Source: Psychrobacter sp. I-STPA6b (GTDB lineage: Bacteria > Pseudomonadota > Gammaproteobacteria > Pseudomonadales > Moraxellaceae). Taken from it: 61,763 nt of DNA. Positions 30,271 through 39,815 of the stretch are shown here, piece after piece. The stretch covers positions 1-61,763 of the forward strand of contig NZ_VEWM01000028.1 of NCBI RefSeq assembly GCF_020662265.1, read 5' to 3'. Position numbers and translations under genes: made by a program. The first letter of the stretch is position 1, and every line of letters begins with the position of its first letter. Below the pieces are notes generated by a model that saw nothing but the letters and a program-made list of their open reading frames with translations, ran no database searches and was not told the DNA's origin.

Positions 30271-31071
30271 TTACATCACCCGACCTGTGATACACGCCCG
30301 AGCAAACTTGATATCGTCATAGTCTAAGTTATCTAAATCTGCTTGCGTTGCAATATATTGGTCAATACTAGTTTTTGTATCAGGGTGTTGCAAATGGTTC
30401 AATCCATGTAATGCCCCATATTGACATTCTTTACTATCTAATTGCAAAATTTTATTTAACGTCGCAAACATGACGTTATCAATGCGACTGTCATAAGCCA
30501 ATTTTTCAAAACCATAATCAAAATGGCTTAAAATAAAGCTTAAAGCATCATTCATTTTTTGTAAGCCGTACTGATTAAACAAGACATCAGATTGCTGAAA
30601 AAATTGCCGATAATAAGCTAATAGCTGTGGTGGATTACCATCAATCCAGTTACAGGCAGGTTGTAGGGTTTCATACACTCTATTATCAAACTCCAAAGAT
30701 ATATTGGCATGAGTAATAAACTGTAGAAAATCCTGATAACAACTATTTTCAAGATTAAGATAGTTTTGCTGTGTCTGATATTCAGCCCACGTCAGTGGTG
30801 TATTGCGGATATATCGTTTGAAGAAATGCTTTAGATAATCATCATTTGTAGAATTGGTTGGCAAAATATTATAAATTGCCTGAGCCTCTTTTTGACTAGC
30901 CTGTAATAAAGCAAATTTTGGTAGTTGCTTACAAGGTATAAATTTAAGTTCTAGGTTATAAGGGATTAAAAACTGGTTTAGGTCATGAACATGACCTAAG
31001 TGTAGAATATCTGGACGAGTCATCCAGTAGTTTTCAAGACGACTTTTAAACATATAGGCTGTCACAAACAT
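30271..31071 (-). CDS. Hypothetical protein with HEAT-like C-terminus
   Basis: This 266-aa soluble protein lies on the minus strand, converging with the preceding gene. I recognise no family. The C-terminal third (QYGALHGLNHLQHPDTKTSIDQYI) resembles a HEAT-like hairpin found in some uncharacterised immunity-type proteins. The start is uncertain: no strong Shine-Dalgarno precedes the ATG at 31071, and in-frame ATGs lie 6 and 16 codons downstream. It stands alone between the retron island and speC, with no partner gene visible. Confidence 0.5.
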   Translation of the reverse strand: MFVTAYMFKSRLENYWMTRPDILHLGHVHDLNQFLIPYNLELKFIPCKQLPKFALLQASQKEAQAIYNILPTNSTNDDYLKHFFKRYIRNTPLTWAEYQTQQNYLNLENSCYQDFLQFITHANISLEFDNRVYETLQPACNWIDGNPPQLLAYYRQFFQQSDVLFNQYGLQKMNDALSFILSHFDYGFEKLAYDSRIDNVMFATLNKILQLDSKECQYGALHGLNHLQHPDTKTSIDQYIATQADLDNLDYDDIKFARACITGRVM

Positions 31072-31288
31072 GGCGACAGGTGGGGTCTGGTGAATAGATG
31101 ATACGATTTTGTCTGCTTATCCGCTTAGCATAACAAGCTTTTTATGGAACTGCAATTGTTTAGAATGCGGTATTGACTTGGATACTGTTCCAATTATTTT
31201 TGTTTATTTTCATTATATTTTCATTGGTTATTATTATGATTTCACGTATAGTTTTAATTTTAGTTTGAAATAGAGATGGGACACACCT

Positions 31289-33445
31289 ATGAAAATTGCC
31301 GTTAGTGATGGCATTGATTATGCACTTAATTGTAACTACCGCCTGACAGATGTTCGTGCGACAGATTTTACCAATATTGCTGCCATTGTCGTCACAATGG
31401 AAGATCTGCCAGCAGCATGGGCAGAAATTGAGGACTTAGGATTTAGCATTCCTATTTTTGTGGCAATTAAATATGGCGATAGTGTTCCTGATGAGTGGCT
31501 ACCCCATGTCTATGGTGTGCTTGAGCTTGCCGATGATCAAAAATATTATAACGGACAGCTAGTCAGTGCTGCAGCTGCTCATTATATCGATACTTTAGAC
31601 CCACCATTTTTCCAAGCATTACGTGAATATACCGACTATGGCAATGCTGCTTTTGACTGCCCTGGGCATCAAGGTGGGCAATTTTTCCGCCGTCACCCTT
31701 CAGGACGGCGTTTCTTTTTATACTTTGGTGAGACGCTATTTCGTGCCGACTCATGCAATGCTGATGTTGGCTTAGGTGATTTACTGATTCATGAAGGTCC
31801 TGCCTATGAAGCACAAGCTCATGCCGCCAAAGTGTTTAATGCCGATAAAACCTATTTTGTACTAAATGGCACTTCTTCTTCAAACAAAATTGCCATTGGT
31901 GCATTGGTAGCACATGGCGACTTGGTATTATTTGATCGCAATAATCATAAGTCAGTGTATCAAGGTGCACTGAGTATGAGTGGTGGTACGGCCGTCTATT
32001 TAGAAACTGATCGCAATGCGTATGGGCTAATCGGTGGTATTGCTGCTCACTGCTTTGATGAAGCTATTATTCGTGAGCGTATCCGAGAAGTTGCTCCCGA
32101 GCGTGCAGAGAAAGAACGTCCTTTCCGTTTGGCAGTGATTCAACTAGGTACCTATGACGGTACAATTTATAATGCCCGTCAGGTAGTTGATAAAATTGGA
32201 CATTTATGTGATTACATCTTATTTGATAGTGCATGGGTTGGCTATGAGCAGTTTATCCCAATGATGCGAGATTGCTCACCACTATTATTGGAGCTAACAG
32301 CAGATGATCCAGGTATTTTAGTCACCCAATCGGTGCACAAACAGCAGGCAGGATTTTCACAAGCCTCACAAATTCATAAAAAAGACAATCATATTAGCGG
32401 ACAGCCCCGTTATGTCAGTCATAAACGCTTTAACAATGCCTTTATGATGCACGTTTCGACCAGCCCATTTTATCCATTGTTTGCCTCACTGGATGTTAAT
32501 GCAAAAATGCATGAAGGCAAGGCAGGTCAACGTATGTGGCATGAGTGTATCATCGGTGGTATTGAAGCACGTAAAATGCTACTTGATACCTGCACCATGA
32601 TTCAGCCTTTTGTACCACCACAGATTGATGGTAAACCATGGCAAGATTATGATACCGAAACCATTGCTAATGACATCCGCTTCTTTGCCTTTGAGGCAGG
32701 TGCACGCTGGCATGATTTTGAGTTGTATGAGAACAATCAATATTTTATTGACCCATGTAAATTGCTACTCACCACACCTGGCATTGATATGCAAACGGGT
32801 GAATATGAAGAAACTGGTATCCCTGCTGCTATCTTAGCCCACTATCTACGTGAAAGCTCAGTGATTCCTGAAAAAGCAGATTTAAATTCCATTTTGTTCT
32901 TGCTTACACCGGCTGAAACATTGGCAAAATTCCAACATTTAGTAGCCCGTATTGTGCGTTTTGAAGCACATATCAAAACCAATAGCCCTGTGTCTGAAGT
33001 TTTACCAACCCTAGCAAAAGCCTATCCACAATATCGTAAACTGGGTATTTGTGACTTATGCCAACGCTTACATGATTTTTATGCCAAGTACCAGCTTAAC
33101 AAGCTACAACAACAGATGTTTGAATATGAACATCGCCCCAAACTGGCGATGCGGGCATTTGATGCACACAATGCCTTTATTCGCAATGAAATTGAGCTAG
33201 TACCTCTTAGCCAGATTAAAGGACGTATAGCGATGGAAGGTGCTCTACCCTATCCACCTGGTGTGTACTGTATTGTCCCCGGTGAAATCTGGGATGGTGC
33301 AGTATTAGATTACTTTTTGGCACTTGAAGAAGGAGTTAATAGTCTTCCAGGTTTTGAGCCTGAGGTACAAGGAGTGTATTGGGAGATTGATGAACAAGGT
33401 CGTAAAGTGGCATATGCCTATGTGTTAAAGAATGATTCTAATTAA
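31289..33445 (+). CDS. speC: Ornithine decarboxylase (large PLP type)
   Basis: SpeC decarboxylates L-ornithine to putrescine in the cytoplasm, the first step of polyamine synthesis. The 718-aa protein matches the full fold: an N-terminal wing domain, a core with FDCPGHQGGQFFRRHP, NGTSSSNK, FDRNNHKS, the PLP lysine K351 in TQSVHKQQAGF, and a C-terminal EGALPYPPG segment. Length and motifs agree closely with biosynthetic SpeC of enterobacteria (~711 aa). It is more likely SpeC than lysine or arginine decarboxylase. It is monocistronic, with a terminator just downstream. A weak GATGGG-type site precedes the ATG. Confidence 0.93.
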   Translation: MKIAVSDGIDYALNCNYRLTDVRATDFTNIAAIVVTMEDLPAAWAEIEDLGFSIPIFVAIKYGDSVPDEWLPHVYGVLELADDQKYYNGQLVSAAAAHYIDTLDPPFFQALREYTDYGNAAFDCPGHQGGQFFRRHPSGRRFFLYFGETLFRADSCNADVGLGDLLIHEGPAYEAQAHAAKVFNADKTYFVLNGTSSSNKIAIGALVAHGDLVLFDRNNHKSVYQGALSMSGGTAVYLETDRNAYGLIGGIAAHCFDEAIIRERIREVAPERAEKERPFRLAVIQLGTYDGTIYNARQVVDKIGHLCDYILFDSAWVGYEQFIPMMRDCSPLLLELTADDPGILVTQSVHKQQAGFSQASQIHKKDNHISGQPRYVSHKRFNNAFMMHVSTSPFYPLFASLDVNAKMHEGKAGQRMWHECIIGGIEARKMLLDTCTMIQPFVPPQIDGKPWQDYDTETIANDIRFFAFEAGARWHDFELYENNQYFIDPCKLLLTTPGIDMQTGEYEETGIPAAILAHYLRESSVIPEKADLNSILFLLTPAETLAKFQHLVARIVRFEAHIKTNSPVSEVLPTLAKAYPQYRKLGICDLCQRLHDFYAKYQLNKLQQQMFEYEHRPKLAMRAFDAHNAFIRNEIELVPLSQIKGRIAMEGALPYPPGVYCIVPGEIWDGAVLDYFLALEEGVNSLPGFEPEVQGVYWEIDEQGRKVAYAYVLKNDSN

Positions 33446-33480
33446 TAGTGAATAAAAAATTTCTTATATGATTTTTGGAA

Positions 33481-33516
33481 AAATCCTTGCTTTTTATAGG
33501 CAAGGATTTTATTTTA
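33481..33516 (+). terminator. Intrinsic terminator of speC
   Basis: AAATCCTTGC (33481-33490) pairs perfectly with GCAAGGATTT (33500-33509) across a 9-nt loop, followed by TATTTTAG. It lies 35 bp after the speC stop. The A-run before the stem lets it also work, in part, for the opposing regulator gene. Confidence 0.85.
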
Positions 33517-33628
33517 GTCTACTGAGGCTATTAATTTAGACTATTTATTCTTTAACAGACCCTATTGTATAAATCACTCTATCTTATTTACTTATGGTTT
33601 TCATCCTCTTTTTTATCATTTCCACCCC

Positions 33629-34267
33629 TCACTCAAGCCCGCATCCTCTTAATATAAACGGCAATAAAAAGTCGATGGCTCGTTGTTTATCCGTCTCATC
33701 ATAGGCTTGTTTATCCATCAAACCCAAAATCTCTGTCTCAAATTCTGCATAATGCTGTGTTGTTGCCCATATTAAAAAAAGCAACTGCATTGGGTCGGCA
33801 ACACGGATTTTACCTTGACTGTGCCAAACCTTCATCACTTCAACTTTATCTGTTGCCCAAGCCTTCATCGTTGTTGCCATAAAGGTTTGTAAATGTGGCG
33901 CACCACCGATGACCTCTAAGGCAAAAAGCTTATGACGATTGGGATGCTTAAATGCTTGTTCAAGTTTGGTAGAGATAAACTGTGTCAAAACTTCTTTGGG
34001 GTCACTATCCACACTCATGGTCACCAAACCGGCGTTCCATTCTTCAATGATACCCATTAGCACTGTTTTATAGAGATTTTTTTTACTTTTAAAGTAATAA
34101 TGGATGTTTGCTTTGGGCAACCCTGCTCTATCTGCAATAGCCTGCATGGTTGCGCCTTGATAACCTTGAAGGACAAATTCTTCTTCTGCTGATTGTAAAA
34201 TTATCTGTTGATTATATTCGCGAATGTCCTGTTGGCTACGGTGTGATGATGTTTGAGTCTCTGGCAT
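33629..34267 (-). CDS. TetR-family transcriptional regulator, RutR-like
   Basis: This 212-aa protein has an N-terminal TetR helix-turn-helix at residues ~25-65 (FVLQGYQGATMQAIADRAGLPKANIHYYFKSKKNLY). The C-terminal ligand domain is of the type seen in RutR/YcdC: FALEVIGGAPHLQTF and IWATTQHYAEFETEI. RutR of E. coli binds uracil or thymine and controls pyrimidine and purine degradation. Here a RutR-type operator (TTGACCA-N2-TGGTCA) lies at 56411, before the urate-catabolism genes, which makes this regulator a good candidate for them. It is 22 kb away, so the link is an inference. It diverges from the siderophore-reductase gene. Confidence 0.8.
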   Translation of the reverse strand: MPETQTSSHRSQQDIREYNQQIILQSAEEEFVLQGYQGATMQAIADRAGLPKANIHYYFKSKKNLYKTVLMGIIEEWNAGLVTMSVDSDPKEVLTQFISTKLEQAFKHPNRHKLFALEVIGGAPHLQTFMATTMKAWATDKVEVMKVWHSQGKIRVADPMQLLFLIWATTQHYAEFETEILGLMDKQAYDETDKQRAIDFLLPFILRGCGLE

Positions 34268-34377
34268 ACAAAGTCGCTATTTTTTGTTAATGTTGGTGAT
34301 TTGGGTGATGTATTTAATTTCTATTTGCTTAGGCTATTTTTATTAAGTAATTTTGCAAATTATTACCATTTACTTTT

Positions 34378-34390
34378 GATAATTTTTATC
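34378..34390 (+). promoter_or_regulatory. Fur-box-like site before the siderophore-interacting protein gene
   Basis: TGATAATTTTTATCA is a palindrome resembling the two halves of the Fur consensus GATAATGATAATCATTATC. It lies about 70 bp upstream of the siderophore-interacting protein start, where a repressor site is expected for an iron-uptake gene. Confidence 0.5.
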
Positions 34391-34458
34391 AAATAAACTA
34401 CCATGCTTACCTAAGTTGTATTCAATTTGCTATTTGCGCTAATAAGGTAAGCATCATT

Positions 34459-35550
34459 ATGGAAAAATCCCTCATTACTCACCCTGAAAAACCCTTATTT
34501 ATTGAGCATATCAATGAAGAGCATCAAGATGACTTAGTCAATATTGCAACTGTCCTTATCAATAACATCAATATAGCCAAGCAAGGCAATGCTGATATGG
34601 ATATTAACACTGAGATAGAGCGTGTGCTAATCACGGAAATCTATCATCAAGGCATTGACATTCAGGTTAATTATACACAGCGTCCCTCTGAGACACATTT
34701 TATTGCCTTCCCTGCCCCCATTGAACAGCTTAAAGAGCTACAAAGTCAGTATATCATCTTAAAACAACAAACAGATAAAAAGCTGGGCAGACAGTCTATT
34801 AAGCTTAGAAAACAACAATTTACTTTTATAGATAGCTTTTTAGTGACGGCTAATATGTATCGTCTACTTCTTAGTACATCTGATGATATCCCATTAGAGC
34901 AAGCCGGTTATGCTTATCTATTTGATTTAGAAAGTCCACATAAGCCATCACAGCCATTATCACGCCAGCATTGCTACTATACCTTGCGTAAAGCATGGCA
35001 TACACCCACAGAAATAGACACTCAACGGCAAACGCTGGCTTGGGTCGATGTCTATCTACATGGAGATACTGCTGGTGGTAACTGGGCGCGTAGTCTAAAG
35101 CCCAATGATGTGATTAGTAGTAAACGTGAGTTTCCTGAAAAAATTCAGCACCTCGATGATGGCAAAGGACAAGTGCTATTAATTGCTGATGAGACTTCGC
35201 TTCCAACCGTTGCCAGATTATTAGAGCTATGGCACAACCCTACTCCACCTATTATTATCAGCATTACCAATGACCCAGCCGACCAAGACTATTTAACCCA
35301 CGATATTGGCACGCCCGCTCAACAAGCAACCATTATCCCTATTAGCCAGACAGCACAGGCAGAGTTGGTAACGACTATTGAAGATACTATCAAAACGCAC
35401 ATTAGTGATGCTGGTATCAAGATAGATAAGGTCTGGGGTGCATTGGAAGCAAATACGGCAAAAACCCTACGCAAACGTCTCAAACCTTTGTTTGATTTAC
35501 CACGAGGTGACTTTGTCCTCAAAGTTTATTGGCGACTTAATAATGAGTAA
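34459..35550 (+). CDS. Siderophore-interacting protein (ferric-siderophore reductase)
   Basis: SIP-family flavoproteins reduce ferric siderophores in the cytoplasm to release iron. The 363-aa protein has a ~100-residue N-terminal extension (HINEEHQDDLVNIA, similar to DUF2470/HugZ-type modules). A FAD-binding barrel follows (residues ~125-230; HCYYTLRKAWH and HGDTAGGNWARSLKPND). The C-terminal SIP domain has ADETSLPTVARLLE and ends VWGALEANTAKTLR..VLKVYWR, the usual SIP signature. The gene opens the iron locus; a Fur-box-like site precedes it and the ABC importer follows after ~100 bp. The N-terminal extension is longer than in typical SIPs of ~250-270 aa. Confidence 0.88.
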   Translation: MEKSLITHPEKPLFIEHINEEHQDDLVNIATVLINNINIAKQGNADMDINTEIERVLITEIYHQGIDIQVNYTQRPSETHFIAFPAPIEQLKELQSQYIILKQQTDKKLGRQSIKLRKQQFTFIDSFLVTANMYRLLLSTSDDIPLEQAGYAYLFDLESPHKPSQPLSRQHCYYTLRKAWHTPTEIDTQRQTLAWVDVYLHGDTAGGNWARSLKPNDVISSKREFPEKIQHLDDGKGQVLLIADETSLPTVARLLELWHNPTPPIIISITNDPADQDYLTHDIGTPAQQATIIPISQTAQAELVTTIEDTIKTHISDAGIKIDKVWGALEANTAKTLRKRLKPLFDLPRGDFVLKVYWRLNNE

Positions 35551-35653
35551 GTGCTTACAATAAGCAACACACTGATAAAGCAACAAAGCAGTAGACCCTA
35601 AATAAATATGATGACTCATCATAAAAAACCATAAATAGCGACCGAGATAATCC

Positions 35654-36418
35654 ATGCTAACGATAGACCACGTTACATTGTGCCAAAATAACAAAACCTT
35701 ATTAAGTGACATTCACCTAAACATTGAAACAGGTAAGTTATACGGATTAATTGGACATAATGGCTCAGGAAAATCCTCTTTAATAAAACTACTGGCAGGG
35801 GAATATCATGCCAGCCAAGGCAATGTGCTTTTCCAACATGAACCAATTCATAAAATTCCAAGTAAACGCTTGGCTCAACACATCGCCTATCTGCCTCAAA
35901 ACCTACCAGATGCACAGACATTTACAGTTGAAGAGCTGGTGATGCTTGGTCGCTATCCGTGGCAACGCTGGCTACAAAAACCCAGTGAGGAAGACAAACA
36001 GGTCGTGCAGACAGCAATGAGTCAGGCACAAATCTTAACCAAGTCAACGCAAACGGTCTCTACTCTTTCAGGTGGAGAGCGGGCGCGCGCGTGGCTGGCA
36101 ATGTGTCTGGCTCAACAGACTGACTATCTGCTACTTGATGAGCCACTGGCTGCGTTAGACATCGTCTATCAAGTAGAGATATTAAAACTGGTCAAGCAAC
36201 TTGTACAAGAGCGTAATTTGGGTGTGGTCATTATCTTGCATGATATTAATTTAGCAGCTCAGTTTTGTGATGAGTTTATCGCTTTAAAGCAAGGCAAACT
36301 TTGCTATCAGGGCAATGTCACCGAGACCATGAATCAAACCGTGTTATACAATATCTTTGGCATCAACTTACATCTACTGTCTCACCCTGTCGATGGGCAT
36401 AAGGTAGCCGTCGTATGA
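35654..36418 (+). CDS. Iron-siderophore ABC transporter ATPase, FhuC-like
   Basis: This 254-aa ATPase energises siderophore import across the inner membrane. It has Walker A GHNGSGKS (residues ~34-41), Q-loop YLPQNL, signature LSGGERARAWLAM, Walker B YLLLDEPLAALD and the switch histidine in ILHDINLA, all intact. Its spacing and sequence resemble FhuC/FepC. Its stop overlaps the start of the binding-protein gene by 4 bp, giving the order ATPase, binding protein, permease as in fhuCDB. The substrate is most likely the hydroxamate siderophore made by the adjacent operon. Confidence 0.92.
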   Translation: MLTIDHVTLCQNNKTLLSDIHLNIETGKLYGLIGHNGSGKSSLIKLLAGEYHASQGNVLFQHEPIHKIPSKRLAQHIAYLPQNLPDAQTFTVEELVMLGRYPWQRWLQKPSEEDKQVVQTAMSQAQILTKSTQTVSTLSGGERARAWLAMCLAQQTDYLLLDEPLAALDIVYQVEILKLVKQLVQERNLGVVIILHDINLAAQFCDEFIALKQGKLCYQGNVTETMNQTVLYNIFGINLHLLSHPVDGHKVAVV

Positions 36419-37554
36419 GTCAGTCATATCCGTCACATCACCCCTGTAATGAGCAAAAGTTAATGCTTATAATCATTATGCTGTTTATTATTATCAGTGT
36501 GACTTTAACAGGCTGTCATGCCAATCAGTCAAGTAATACCAGCGATACAGAGCAAAATAACAATAATCATGCACCCCTAAAAAATGATACCAAAAAATTC
36601 AGAATTTTTACGCCTGACTGGGGAATTGCTTCAGAGCTGATGGCAATGGGATATCCACCAGTGGCTTCTGGAGATGTGCGAGTGTATAAAGAGTGGGTTG
36701 GAGAATCGCTTCCTGAAGATACCATTGATGTTGGTATCCGCTATCAACCCAATCCTGAAATGATGTCTCAACTCGACATAGATATGGTCATTGATAATTA
36801 TTTTTATGCACATATTCGTCCAATGTACGGTGATGTGCCTGTATATACTATCAACATTGAGCCTTATTCAAATAAGAAAAAGAAATCAGATAATAAGGCA
36901 GATAAAAATAGCAGTAGCAATAATAACCAAGCTTCCACACCAGCAACATGGGACAAATATGCCGACCAAGTGACCCAGATTGGCAATATTATTGAGCAAC
37001 CGCAACTTGCAACAACCTATTTAGCACAGGCAAAACAAGACATTATCCACTCTGGCGATATACTGCGTACCCGTTACCCTCAGGTTCATAAGTTTGCCGT
37101 TGTCCAGTTTGTCAATAAAGGTAATCTGCGTATGTATGCACCCGAAAGCTTATTTTATCCTACCTTACAAATGATGGGCGGTGAGCTGGTCAGTTTTGGT
37201 AATAGTAATAAATGGGGCTTTGCACCCATTCGACTAGCAGATTTAACTAAGCTAGATAAGGATACCTGCCTGCTGGTTATTGAGCCATTTAGCCCAATGT
37301 TACAAACCGAGCTTAGTCATAGTATTGTCTGGGACGATCTAAATTATGGAAAAGAGCGATGCTTTGCGGTGCTGTCTTCGATTTGGACTTATGGTGCAGG
37401 TGTATCCTCTATGACCAACTTTGCACAGCAAATGCAGAATATTACATTGCAGGGTGTTGATAGTATTAATGACCCTATTCATCATGACAATCACGTACAC
37501 AATCAGATTCACAGCCATCTTAACAATACTAATAATGATAGAGGTACTCTGTGA
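36415..37554 (+). CDS. Siderophore ABC transporter substrate-binding lipoprotein, FhuD-like
   Basis: This 379-aa protein begins with a positively charged leader and a hydrophobic stretch ending in the lipobox LTGC (Cys34), so it is probably a lipoprotein of the inner membrane. The remainder fits the class III periplasmic binding fold: FRIFTPDWGIASELMAMGYPP, then IGNIIEQPQLATTYL and SSIWTYGAG. An Asn/Lys-rich insert lies near residues 150-180, and a His/Asn-rich tail (HHDNHVHNQIHSHLNN) could bind metal or simply be linker. It overlaps the genes on both sides by 4 bp, which indicates translational coupling. Confidence 0.85.
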   Translation: MSQSYPSHHPCNEQKLMLIIIMLFIIISVTLTGCHANQSSNTSDTEQNNNNHAPLKNDTKKFRIFTPDWGIASELMAMGYPPVASGDVRVYKEWVGESLPEDTIDVGIRYQPNPEMMSQLDIDMVIDNYFYAHIRPMYGDVPVYTINIEPYSNKKKKSDNKADKNSSSNNNQASTPATWDKYADQVTQIGNIIEQPQLATTYLAQAKQDIIHSGDILRTRYPQVHKFAVVQFVNKGNLRMYAPESLFYPTLQMMGGELVSFGNSNKWGFAPIRLADLTKLDKDTCLLVIEPFSPMLQTELSHSIVWDDLNYGKERCFAVLSSIWTYGAGVSSMTNFAQQMQNITLQGVDSINDPIHHDNHVHNQIHSHLNNTNNDRGTL

Positions 37555-39554
37555 AAAACCTATCTCTATTTAGAAATACAGCATTAACACGTGATGTTTT
37601 AAAACGTGGGGCTTTTTTTAGCATTTTAATTATTGCTTTGCTATACAGTAGTTATGTCGTTATTCAACAGTTGTGGCATTACCCTTTATCAGAGTTATTC
37701 ACACCAACTTCAGAGCTGTCTTTATCTCAAGTTGCTGCCCAAATCACTATTTTACCTACCATGATAGTGGCATTTTTGGCAGGCGGGCTATTAGGTACAA
37801 TTAGCACCTTATTACAACAACTGGTCAAAAATACGTTAGCTTCAGATAGTACATTGGCTGTTGGTAGTGGCGCACAGTTTACCTTATTGATTGTCACCTT
37901 ATTTTTCCCCAGTTATGGCCTCTATGGCAGTTTTTGGGTGGCGTTTATTGGTGCATTAGCCACTTTAAGCATTGTATTTCTCATGTCACTCCCTAGCAGG
38001 ATGAACCCCATCGTCTTAGTATTATCTGGGTTAATCATCAATATTTTTATCAGTGCATTATCTGCGGTATTTTTGGTGTTTTTCTCAGAAAAATCCTTGG
38101 GCGTATTGGTCTGGGGAGGTGGTGTGTTAACCCAAACCAGTTGGTCAAGTAGCCAGACCTTAGCAGTGGCAACTCTACTGTTATTTTTAGCCCTAATCCC
38201 CTTACTAAAACCCTTGAGCTTGATGAGCTTAGATGATAGACAGGCAAAAAGTCTGGGCGTACCAGTCAATATGGTACGGACAATATCCATCATCATAGTA
38301 GCAACCATCAGCGCATTGGTGGTCAGTGAGATAGGGATTTTAAGCTTTATTGGCTTGGCTGCTGCCACATTGGTCAATGCTTTATCTGTGCGGAATCTTG
38401 CCACAAGGTTTGTTGCAAGTTTTATCTTAGGTGGTGTGTTGCTACTGATTACCAGTAACATGGTGATGCTACTAGAGCAGGTATTACCGATGCTTATACC
38501 TGCTGGTGCAATGACGGGTATTTTGGCAGCACCACTTATTATCTGGTTAATATTACAGCAGAAAAAAAATCACGTTAATGAAGTCTTCCCCAGTATCTCA
38601 TTACAACGAAAGCCCATTCACTGGATACGTTGGGGATTAGGCATTGTCATTATATTGGGTTTGGTATTAACCATCACTCAAACCATTACTGGTTGGCAGT
38701 GGTCTGTTAACTGGCATCTTATTCAGCAGTTTCGACTACCACGCAGCCTCAGTGCGGCTGCCACTGGGGTCATGCTCGCCAGCGCAGGGGTCATGCTACA
38801 GACATTTACCCGCAACCCAATGGCAAGCCCAGAAGTGCTTGGGGTTAGCTCAGGGGCAGCTTTAGGTGTACTTACCTCCATCTTTATCATGCCGATATTA
38901 GGGCTGTCTTTGACACTGGGCAATCTCTTGATAGCAGGCTGTTTGGGTAGCTTTGCTGTACTGATGCTAATTTTGTGGTTGGCACGCTCTTTAAAACCGT
39001 CCTACTTACTATTAGTTGGTATTGCCATCTCAGCGATGATGAATGGTGTACTTAATATTATCGAGCTGATTGGCGACCCTAGATTACAAGCCGTTTTAAG
39101 TTGGCTGTCTGGAACAACTTATAGCGCACGACCAGAAACCGTCTGGTGGCTGATATCCTTGGCAGGGATATTCTTTACTGCTGCCTGCTTACTGGTTCGA
39201 CCCTTACACGCCATGAGCTTAGGCAGTAATGTCGCAAAAAGCATCGGTGTACGAGTACGACTATGCCAATGGGGCATTATTTTAGTAGTGGCATGTTTAA
39301 GTGCGACGTCTACTCTTGCCGTTGGTCCTCTAAGCTTTATTGGGCTGATGGTACCTCACCTTGCGGTATTTTTGGGTGCGGTACAGTTGCATCGACAGCT
39401 TGCCCTATCAGCACTGCTTGGCGCAGGACTTATGCTAATTGCCGACTGGATAGGACGCTATGCCATCTTCCCATATGAAATTCCCGCAGGAACTATTGCT
39501 GCTCTGATTGGTGGGGTATATTTCATATATTTAATCCGTCACCTAAGAAGTTAA
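37551..39554 (+). CDS. fhuB: Siderophore ABC transporter permease, fused FhuB-type
   Basis: This 667-aa permease consists of two homologous halves of ~330 residues, each with about ten transmembrane segments, as in FhuB, where one chain replaces the usual FepD/FepG pair. The first half contains LSGLIINIFISALSAVFLVF and the coupling-region GVPVNMVRTI. The second half shows the family motif FRLPRSLSAAATGVMLASAGVMLQTFTRNPMASPEVLGVSSGAALG and a C-terminal FIGLMVPHLA. It starts at a GTG that overlaps the binding-protein stop by 4 bp. It is the end of the importer operon; a new Fur-type promoter follows. Confidence 0.9.
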   Translation: MKNLSLFRNTALTRDVLKRGAFFSILIIALLYSSYVVIQQLWHYPLSELFTPTSELSLSQVAAQITILPTMIVAFLAGGLLGTISTLLQQLVKNTLASDSTLAVGSGAQFTLLIVTLFFPSYGLYGSFWVAFIGALATLSIVFLMSLPSRMNPIVLVLSGLIINIFISALSAVFLVFFSEKSLGVLVWGGGVLTQTSWSSSQTLAVATLLLFLALIPLLKPLSLMSLDDRQAKSLGVPVNMVRTISIIIVATISALVVSEIGILSFIGLAAATLVNALSVRNLATRFVASFILGGVLLLITSNMVMLLEQVLPMLIPAGAMTGILAAPLIIWLILQQKKNHVNEVFPSISLQRKPIHWIRWGLGIVIILGLVLTITQTITGWQWSVNWHLIQQFRLPRSLSAAATGVMLASAGVMLQTFTRNPMASPEVLGVSSGAALGVLTSIFIMPILGLSLTLGNLLIAGCLGSFAVLMLILWLARSLKPSYLLLVGIAISAMMNGVLNIIELIGDPRLQAVLSWLSGTTYSARPETVWWLISLAGIFFTAACLLVRPLHAMSLGSNVAKSIGVRVRLCQWGIILVVACLSATSTLAVGPLSFIGLMVPHLAVFLGAVQLHRQLALSALLGAGLMLIADWIGRYAIFPYEIPAGTIAALIGGVYFIYLIRHLRS

Positions 39555-39578
39555 TTTTAAAAGTATTTTTTATTTTTT

Positions 39579-39622
39579 TTGACATGGATTGCATTAATGA
39601 TTATTATTATCATAATTATTAT
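39579..39622 (+). promoter_or_regulatory. Fur-controlled promoter of the siderophore biosynthesis operon
   Basis: TTGACA (39579-39584), a 17-bp spacer and TATTAT (39602-39607) give a strong sigma70 promoter. An AATGATTATTATTATCATAA-type run at 39596-39622 covers the -10 element and matches the repeated NATWAT units of a Fur box. It lies 194 bp before the first biosynthetic gene. Iron-bound Fur sitting here would block RNA polymerase. Confidence 0.75.
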
Positions 39623-39815
39623 GAGTTAACATGCTAAAGCAAGGTATGCAAAACAATACAGTTGAAGCAGACTAAAATAAGAGCAGATGACTGAGTGCAG
39701 GTAATACGATTTACAGCAAATAAGGTCAACACTGTGGCTGTTTAGTAGTTTTGACGACAGCAATGTGGCAGGGCTAACCACACGTCTAACTCAATAAAGC
39801 AATAAGGCAAATCAC

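Noticed and set aside
35608..35622. Palindrome ATGATG-ACT-CATCAT before the ABC ATPase gene as operator or terminator
   Set aside because: It is short, has no U-tail on the coding strand and matches no regulator consensus that I know.
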